A stretch of DNA of 39,921 nt from positions 1 to 39,921 of the forward strand of contig NZ_CAJOKH010000024.1 of assembly GCF_905235195.1 (NCBI RefSeq). The letters run 5' to 3'. Source of the stretch: an uncultured Methanobrevibacter sp. Its GTDB lineage: Archaea; Methanobacteriota; Methanobacteria; Methanobacteriales; Methanobacteriaceae. The notes under the pieces were generated by a model that made no database searches, was not told the origin of the DNA, and was given only the letters and a program-made list of their open reading frames with translations. The position numbers and the translations under genes are program-made. The stretch's first letter is position 1. Each line of letters opens with the position of its first letter. Shown here in pieces: positions 35,297 to 39,921 of the stretch.

Positions 35297-36484
35297 ATGA
35301 AAATATTGCATGTTGTTCCATCATTTGTTCCATGTCTTGCAGCAGGAGGAGTAGTAAATGCATCATACCAAATAGCTAAAAAGCAAAAGGAATTAGGTCA
35401 TGAGGTAGTAGTATACACTACTGACTCCTGTATTAAGCGTTTAGAATTTGAAAATAATTACAATATTGATGTAGATGGAATAAAGGTTTATTATTTTAAA
35501 AACATCTCAAATACTTTTAAAAATAAATTTACAATTGACACTCCTAGAAATTTGAAAACCCATCTAAAAAAACATATTAAAGACTTTGATATAATCCATA
35601 TTCATGAACATAGACATTCCCTTGCAATACTTACTCACAAATATGCGATGAAATACAATATCCCATATATTTTACAAGCTCATGGGTCTGTACTACCTTT
35701 TTTTCAAAAAGAAGGGCTTAAAAATATTTTTGATAAACTATGGGGATTTAATATATTATATGATGGAAAAAGAGTATTTGCACTAACAGAAATTGAAAAA
35801 GAACAATATTTAAAAATGGGTGTTGACCCTAGTAAAGTTGAAATTGTTCCTCTTGGAATCGATATTGAAGAATATGGAAATCTACCAGACTATGGAGAAT
35901 TTAGGAAAAAATTTAATATTTCATCAGATGAAAAATTAATTATTTTTATTGGAAGACTAAATAAAATAAAAGGTCTGGATTTACTAATAAAAGGTTTTAA
36001 TAAATTTAATGATAATAACCCAAATTCAAATGTTAAACTTGCAATTATAGGTCCTGATAATGGTTTTGAAGATGAAATAAAAAGATTAATTAAAGAATAT
36101 GATCTTGAAGATAAAATTATACTTACAGGACCATTATATAAAGAAGATAAAATAAAAGCCTTAAAAGATTGTAATGTTTTTATAATGCCCTCACAATATG
36201 AATCCTTCACAACAAGTGGACTTGAAGCTATGGCCACATCTAAAGCTCTACTTTTAACAGAATGTAATCACATATCAAGTTGGGTTAGTGGAGTTTGTGG
36301 TGAAACTTGCAAATACAATAGTGACGATTTAGCCTGTACCATTGAAAAACTCATATTTGATGATAAACTTATGGAAAAATATGGTAAAAATGGGCGAAAA
36401 CTTGTTGAAAATGAATATAACTGGGATAAAGTATTAAATAAAATTATGAAAATTTATAATAAAGTAATAGATGAAAATAATTAA
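35297..36484 (+). CDS. GT4-family glycosyltransferase
   Basis: 395-residue retaining GT-B enzyme, with the N-terminal acceptor domain MKILHVVPSFVPCLAAGGVV and IHIHEHRHSLAILTHKYA, and the C-terminal domain with FIGRLNKIKGLDLLIKGF, LTGPLYKEDKIKALKDCN and the E-x7-E motif in ESFTTSGLEAMATSK. It is a typical member of the Glycos_transf_4/1 class acting on lipid-linked or surface sugars. AGAGGAT precedes the ATG at 35297. It lies just downstream of the GT39-like paralogue 3, which suggests a shared transcript. Donor and acceptor are not deducible. Confidence 0.87.
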   Translation: MKILHVVPSFVPCLAAGGVVNASYQIAKKQKELGHEVVVYTTDSCIKRLEFENNYNIDVDGIKVYYFKNISNTFKNKFTIDTPRNLKTHLKKHIKDFDIIHIHEHRHSLAILTHKYAMKYNIPYILQAHGSVLPFFQKEGLKNIFDKLWGFNILYDGKRVFALTEIEKEQYLKMGVDPSKVEIVPLGIDIEEYGNLPDYGEFRKKFNISSDEKLIIFIGRLNKIKGLDLLIKGFNKFNDNNPNSNVKLAIIGPDNGFEDEIKRLIKEYDLEDKIILTGPLYKEDKIKALKDCNVFIMPSQYESFTTSGLEAMATSKALLLTECNHISSWVSGVCGETCKYNSDDLACTIEKLIFDDKLMEKYGKNGRKLVENEYNWDKVLNKIMKIYNKVIDENN

Positions 36485-36606
36485 TTAAAAAAAGTAATAA
36501 ATAAAATATAACTAGTTAAAAGAAATAATAAATAAACTAAGTAATTTAAAAAAAGTAATAAATAAAAACTAACTAACTAAAATAAGTAATGGATAAAAAT
36601 AAGAAA
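36485..36606. repeat. Two-copy 61-bp imperfect direct repeat
   Basis: Copies at 36485-36545 and 36546-36606 both begin TTAAAAAAAGTAATAAATAA and share ACTA/AATAA pieces further on. They start one base after the GT4 stop codon. This is the same type of local duplication seen at 6521-6646 and 21907-22093. Confidence 0.6.
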
Positions 36607-36923
36607 TTAAATTTTAAAATTTCTCTTTAGTTTAAAAAAAAAATATGAAAAAAATATGATTTTAAAAATTTAATACTGATTTATAATAAAATTAGTAGAA
36701 AGTTTAAAATATTATTATATAATAAAATCTAAAAAATAATATAAAAATCGAATAATTTATAAAAAAGAAAAATAATAATAAATAAACATTAATAAAAAGG
36801 AAATAAATAATTATACTGATTTAAAAAAAATAAGAATTATCATAAAAATTAAATCATCAAATTAACTTAAACTATTATGTTAAAATAGTTTAATTTAAAT
36901 AAATAATAAAATGTGGCAAAATA
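36607..36923. other. A/T-only spacer before the zinc-ribbon/NERD gene
   Basis: About 320 bases made almost only of A and T, with no recognisable gene, hairpin or promoter element I would defend. Together with the repeat before it, the gap between genes is about 440 bases. Confidence 0.4.
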
Positions 36924-39022
36924 ATGAAAATTGTAGTCTGTAAACATTGTGGAGCTAATTTCCAAATAGAAGATGATGAGGATATTAATACCTATGAGTG
37001 TACTGTTTGTGCAGGGGATTTAGAATATGATAAAAATTATTCTACCTTACCTTCAAATGGAGGAACACAAAGATTCAATACAGACATACTTACTAAAAGC
37101 TACAATATGGTTCAATGTAAAAGTTGTGGACTTAGATTCAGATTAGATAAAACTGACAATATTCTAGATTATGAATGTTCTAGTTGTGGAGGACAATTAA
37201 AGTTTTTAGAGGAAGATTTAAACGAAGATATAGAAGGAATTCATCAGAATCAAAAAACTTTTGAAGAAGAATTTGTAAAAAATGCAAAACAAGATGATAC
37301 TGCATATTCCAATCCCCCTCTAGATGACGGTTATATCTATGTCGAACATGAAGATAAACAAGAAGACATTGAAGTAGTCTATACAGATGACCCTAATTAT
37401 ACTGGAGAAAATATTAATACCACAAATAATAATCCAAATAATGAGATTAAAGACTATATTGGACCTAGTAAAGCTATAAATGATAAGAAAAAAATCATTG
37501 AAGAAAATGATTTTGAAAATAATGAGAATAATAATATTTATCCAAATACAGATGAAGATTTAATTGGTAATGTCGAATATCAAAGCGAATTTAAAGTTCC
37601 AGATAATTTAGACTATAATGAACTTAAAAAATATATTCTCCTTTCATTTGCTGAAAATATGGACCATAGATATAATAAATATGAAAAAAATTTAAAAAAA
37701 AAACTCAAAATTTAGAAAATGATAATTTAAGATACAAAACCCAATATGGAAAAAATTCTTCAAGTAAATATAATTATAAGCCAAATTTAAATAATAAAAA
37801 CCAGATACCTACTTATTTTAACAATTCTAATAATGATGCAATAGATAATAATTCATTAGACGAAAATAGAAAAAAATATTTGGAGCTGAAAAAACTTAAA
37901 TCAGATTTAGATAATAAAAATAGAAAATCTAAATCAACTATAAATAGATTAAAAGGAGTTTTTTCAAAAAATAATTCTCGTTTTGATGAAATAAAAAATT
38001 CTCAATCAAGTGCTTCTAATACCACTAATCAAATAAATACTGATCATTCTATTGACAATACTACTCAAAAGAAAGATTATGAAAGTAAACTAAAAGATTA
38101 TGAAAAGGAAATAAATGATACATATACCTATAATCCTAACAAAGACACTGTACCTTATATTTACAATCCTGAAAAAGAAGAAGCATTAATATATTCAAGT
38201 GAAATTTTAAATCCTAACACTACCTTAGAAGATTTAGACAATATTAAAAAACAAAATCTTGTACCCAATCCAAATGAAAGTAATGAACCATTTGTCTATC
38301 TTTATATTGGAAGCGGTAGCCTTGTAATGATACTTGGTTTATTTGATACCGTTTATTCAAATAGAATATATAGTTTAGTTTTTGTACTTATTGGAACAGT
38401 AGTTCTTGCAATAGGTATTTATAAAAATAAAAATTTTGATGAAAAAGAAAAACGTGGGCGAATTATACGTTCTAAATTACTTACACTTCCAGAAAACTTT
38501 TATGTTCTATATTATGTAAGAGTTCCAGAATCAAATGAAGGAATTAACCATGTAGTTATTGGACCAACGGGAATTTACACAATATTGTCACAAAAATTTG
38601 ATGCAAAAGAAGATAAAAACAGAATCAAACAAGAAAATGAAACCCAAGAATTAATTTCCCTCCTCGGTGATGAAAGTAAGGAAAGATTAATCCCAGATGA
38701 TAATCCTATTACTGCTAAATTTATAAATCCCGAACATAAATTTAAATTTGAACATAATAACCGAATTAAACAAAAAGTTCTTAAATTATCTTATGAGTTA
38801 GAAGATTTTTTAAAAGAAAATGATTTAGAATGTCCTGTTCAACCTTATGTAGGCTTTGTAAATCAGGAAGTTGCAGTATTAAATAATCCTTTAAGAGATG
38901 AAGATTATTTTATTGATGAATTATTAAATAAAATCATTTACTCTAAACAAAGAGTTAGTTTAAATACGGTTCATAAATGTGCTATACTTTTAACTCAATA
39001 CTCAACTAGATGTTCTAATTAG
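36924..39022 (+). pseudogene. Two zinc ribbons plus membrane-anchored NERD-like protein, frame broken once
   Basis: Reads as two pieces, 36924-37715 and 37880-39022; the second has only TTG and no ribosome binding site, and its frame is open back to the A10 run at 37694-37703. Adding one A there gives one 699-residue protein. Order: two zinc ribbons (C6/C9-C26/C29, C65/C68-C85/C88), a long Asn/Asp/Glu-rich linker, a second Asn/Lys-rich linker, two membrane segments (about residues 138-156 and 163-181 of the second piece), then a NERD-like domain (about 197-345) with INHVVIGPTGIYTI. NERD is a predicted nuclease-related fold; activity is not shown. The break may be sequencing error, mutation, or slippage. 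I recognise no named family for the whole. Confidence 0.7.
37694..37703 (+). other. A10 run at the frame break of the zinc-ribbon/NERD gene
   Basis: In the first frame the run is read Lys-Lys-Lys then Leu-Lys-Ile-stop at 37713. In the second frame the following codons give TQNLENDNLRYKTQYGKN and continue uninterrupted to the membrane segments. As in trpE, one base is missing relative to a continuous frame. Confidence 0.7.
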
Positions 39023-39040
39023 ATAAGAATATTATATAAG

Positions 39041-39115
39041 TTTAAAGGCCTTTAATAAAATATAAAGGTCTCAATAAAATATAAAGATATTAATAAAATT
39101 TAAAGGTCAATAATA
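39041..39115 (+). repeat. Four-unit 19-20 bp tandem repeat ending in a ribosome binding site
   Basis: Units 39041-39060, 39061-39079, 39080-39098 and 39099-39115 each begin T(T/A)TAAAG(G/A) and end AATAAAA or AATAATA. The last unit's AAAGGT (39102-39107) is the only plausible ribosome binding site of the gene starting at 39116. Units 1 and 2 keep AAAGG; unit 3 has AAAGAT. Confidence 0.65.
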
Positions 39116-39772
39116 ATGAAAGAAGATAAAACTTTAAAGTTAGAAGTAAAACTTTATGATTCTATTGGTTTTGGATATTTATATGGTCTAAACCAAGAAA
39201 TTCCTAAAGAAGATTTTGAAAAAATCAAACCATATATGAGATATTACAGATATATTGATTTTGTAGATCATATGAAAATTACAGGAAATCCTAAAGGTTG
39301 GATGTGTTTAGAAAAAGATGTAAGTAAAGTTGAAGAAATTTTACACATTACAGACACAGTAAAATCCCGTAGAGAAAGAATATGTGAAAAATTTAAAGAC
39401 CCTCACAAAAAACAACAGATTAAAGACCAAGTATTAGACTGGATTGTGCTTCTCTATACAAAAGGAGGTAAACAACCTAAACAAGATTTTTCAAGACTAG
39501 TTGTTCATGGAGTCAAAATATATGATCCTGACAATAGTTTTAGAGATAACAGGGCAATTGGAAAAGGTAAACTATTTATTTACACACCTCATACTATCTG
39601 GTATATAATTAACAATAATAGTGCAGATAGTGATACTAGTCTAAATAATATAAGTATGGATGAAGGAGGAGCAATAGGTTATCAGTTATTATATGACCCT
39701 ACACTTGATAGATTAATTAGAATATACACTGAAGAAAATGAATACAACGGACCTAATCTATTAAAGAAATAA
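39116..39772 (+). CDS. Uncharacterised 218-residue protein
   Basis: I do not recognise this family. The product is soluble and highly charged, with no signal peptide, membrane segment or cysteine pair. Distinctive pieces: FGYLYGLNQEIPKEDFEKI, MRYYRYIDFVDHMKITGNPK, and a C-terminal part VVHGVKIYDPDNSFRDNRAI then GKGKLFIYTPHTIWYIINNN and GGAIGYQLLYDPTLDRLIRIY, which reads like an alternating beta-sheet domain. AAAGGT in the last repeat unit lies eight bases before the ATG. It follows the zinc-ribbon/NERD gene by 93 bases on the same strand, so the pair may be one transcription unit. Function is unknown. Confidence 0.7.
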   Translation: MKEDKTLKLEVKLYDSIGFGYLYGLNQEIPKEDFEKIKPYMRYYRYIDFVDHMKITGNPKGWMCLEKDVSKVEEILHITDTVKSRRERICEKFKDPHKKQQIKDQVLDWIVLLYTKGGKQPKQDFSRLVVHGVKIYDPDNSFRDNRAIGKGKLFIYTPHTIWYIINNNSADSDTSLNNISMDEGGAIGYQLLYDPTLDRLIRIYTEENEYNGPNLLKK

Positions 39773-39828
39773 TAGCTTTATAATAAAATTAGTAAAAAAA
39801 AGAACTAATGACTAATTAAGTATTTAGG

Positions 39829-39876
39829 GGCCTGAAATCTTCTGAATAAAATTCGGGCTGAAAACTCTTATTTTTT
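39829..39876 (+). other. GC-rich hairpin followed by T6, possible terminator or RNA
   Basis: In an otherwise A/T-only spacer, GCCTGAA (39830-39836) pairs with TTCGGGC (39852-39858), seven pairs (one G-T) with a 15-base loop, followed after a short link by T6 at 39871-39876. It lies about 60 bases after the preceding stop codon. It could be a terminator for the upstream unit or part of a structured RNA that continues outside the window. Confidence 0.4.
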
Positions 39877-39921
39877 ATATTTATCATATTCATTTATAAT
39901 TGTTTGTAAAAATACAATTTA

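Noticed and set aside
34740-36237. Minus-strand frames inside the GT39-like and GT4 genes
   Set aside because: Antisense shadows of supported genes.
1-39921. tRNA or rRNA genes and intact insertion sequences
   Set aside because: No GGTTCGAATCC-like T-loop with matching arms, no long GC-rich RNA block and no full transposase frame with terminal inverted repeats was found.

Overview
The window is about 40 kb of very AT-rich archaeal DNA, most likely from a gut or rumen methanogen of the Methanobacteriales, probably Methanobrevibacter. The archaeal assignment rests on a UbiA-family digeranylgeranylglyceryl phosphate synthase, a tRNA Cm56 methyltransferase, a four-subunit 2-oxoglutarate:ferredoxin oxidoreductase, an archaeal CbiS fusion, a QueC fitting the archaeosine pathway, and Shine-Dalgarno sites of the GGTGAT/GGAGGT type. 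Genus is inferred from base composition and gene style only. I found no rRNA, tRNA or CRISPR array.

Layout. 0.4-4.5 kb (minus strand): korD-korA-korB-korC-sucC, which carries succinate via succinyl-CoA to 2-oxoglutarate, with a fumarase beta subunit divergently next to it; with pycB at 22-24 kb these are parts of the incomplete reductive TCA branch. 5.3-7.2 kb: a DUF763 protein and aTrm56. 7.6-14.4 kb: a complete tryptophan operon trpE-G-D-C-F-B-A in the order usual in bacteria; trpE is broken by a one-base lesion in an A7 run. 14.4-21.9 kb: a possible methanogenesis-marker-5-like protein, cobS, a GNAT acetyltransferase, cbiS, larC, queC and three consecutive related multi-zinc-ribbon proteins. 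21.9-22.1 kb is a 24-bp tandem repeat.

24.4-36.5 kb is a cell-surface and lipid region: inositol-phosphate synthase, two GT4 glycosyltransferases, three paralogous polytopic GT39-like membrane proteins and digeranylgeranylglyceryl phosphate synthase. It is interrupted at 29.2-30.2 kb by a decayed accessory patch holding a DUF3800 pseudogene and unplaced fragments. 36.9-39.8 kb holds a large membrane protein with two N-terminal zinc ribbons and a NERD-like domain, again split by one missing base in an A10 run, followed by an unrecognised 218-residue protein whose ribosome binding site lies inside a short tandem repeat.

The most interesting points are the two same-sign poly-A lesions, the zinc-ribbon triplet, the zinc-ribbon/NERD pair, the bacterial look of the trp operon, the GT39/GT4/lipid cluster, and the repeated filling of spacers by short tandem duplications. 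All functional calls come from reading motifs by eye; no database search was possible.
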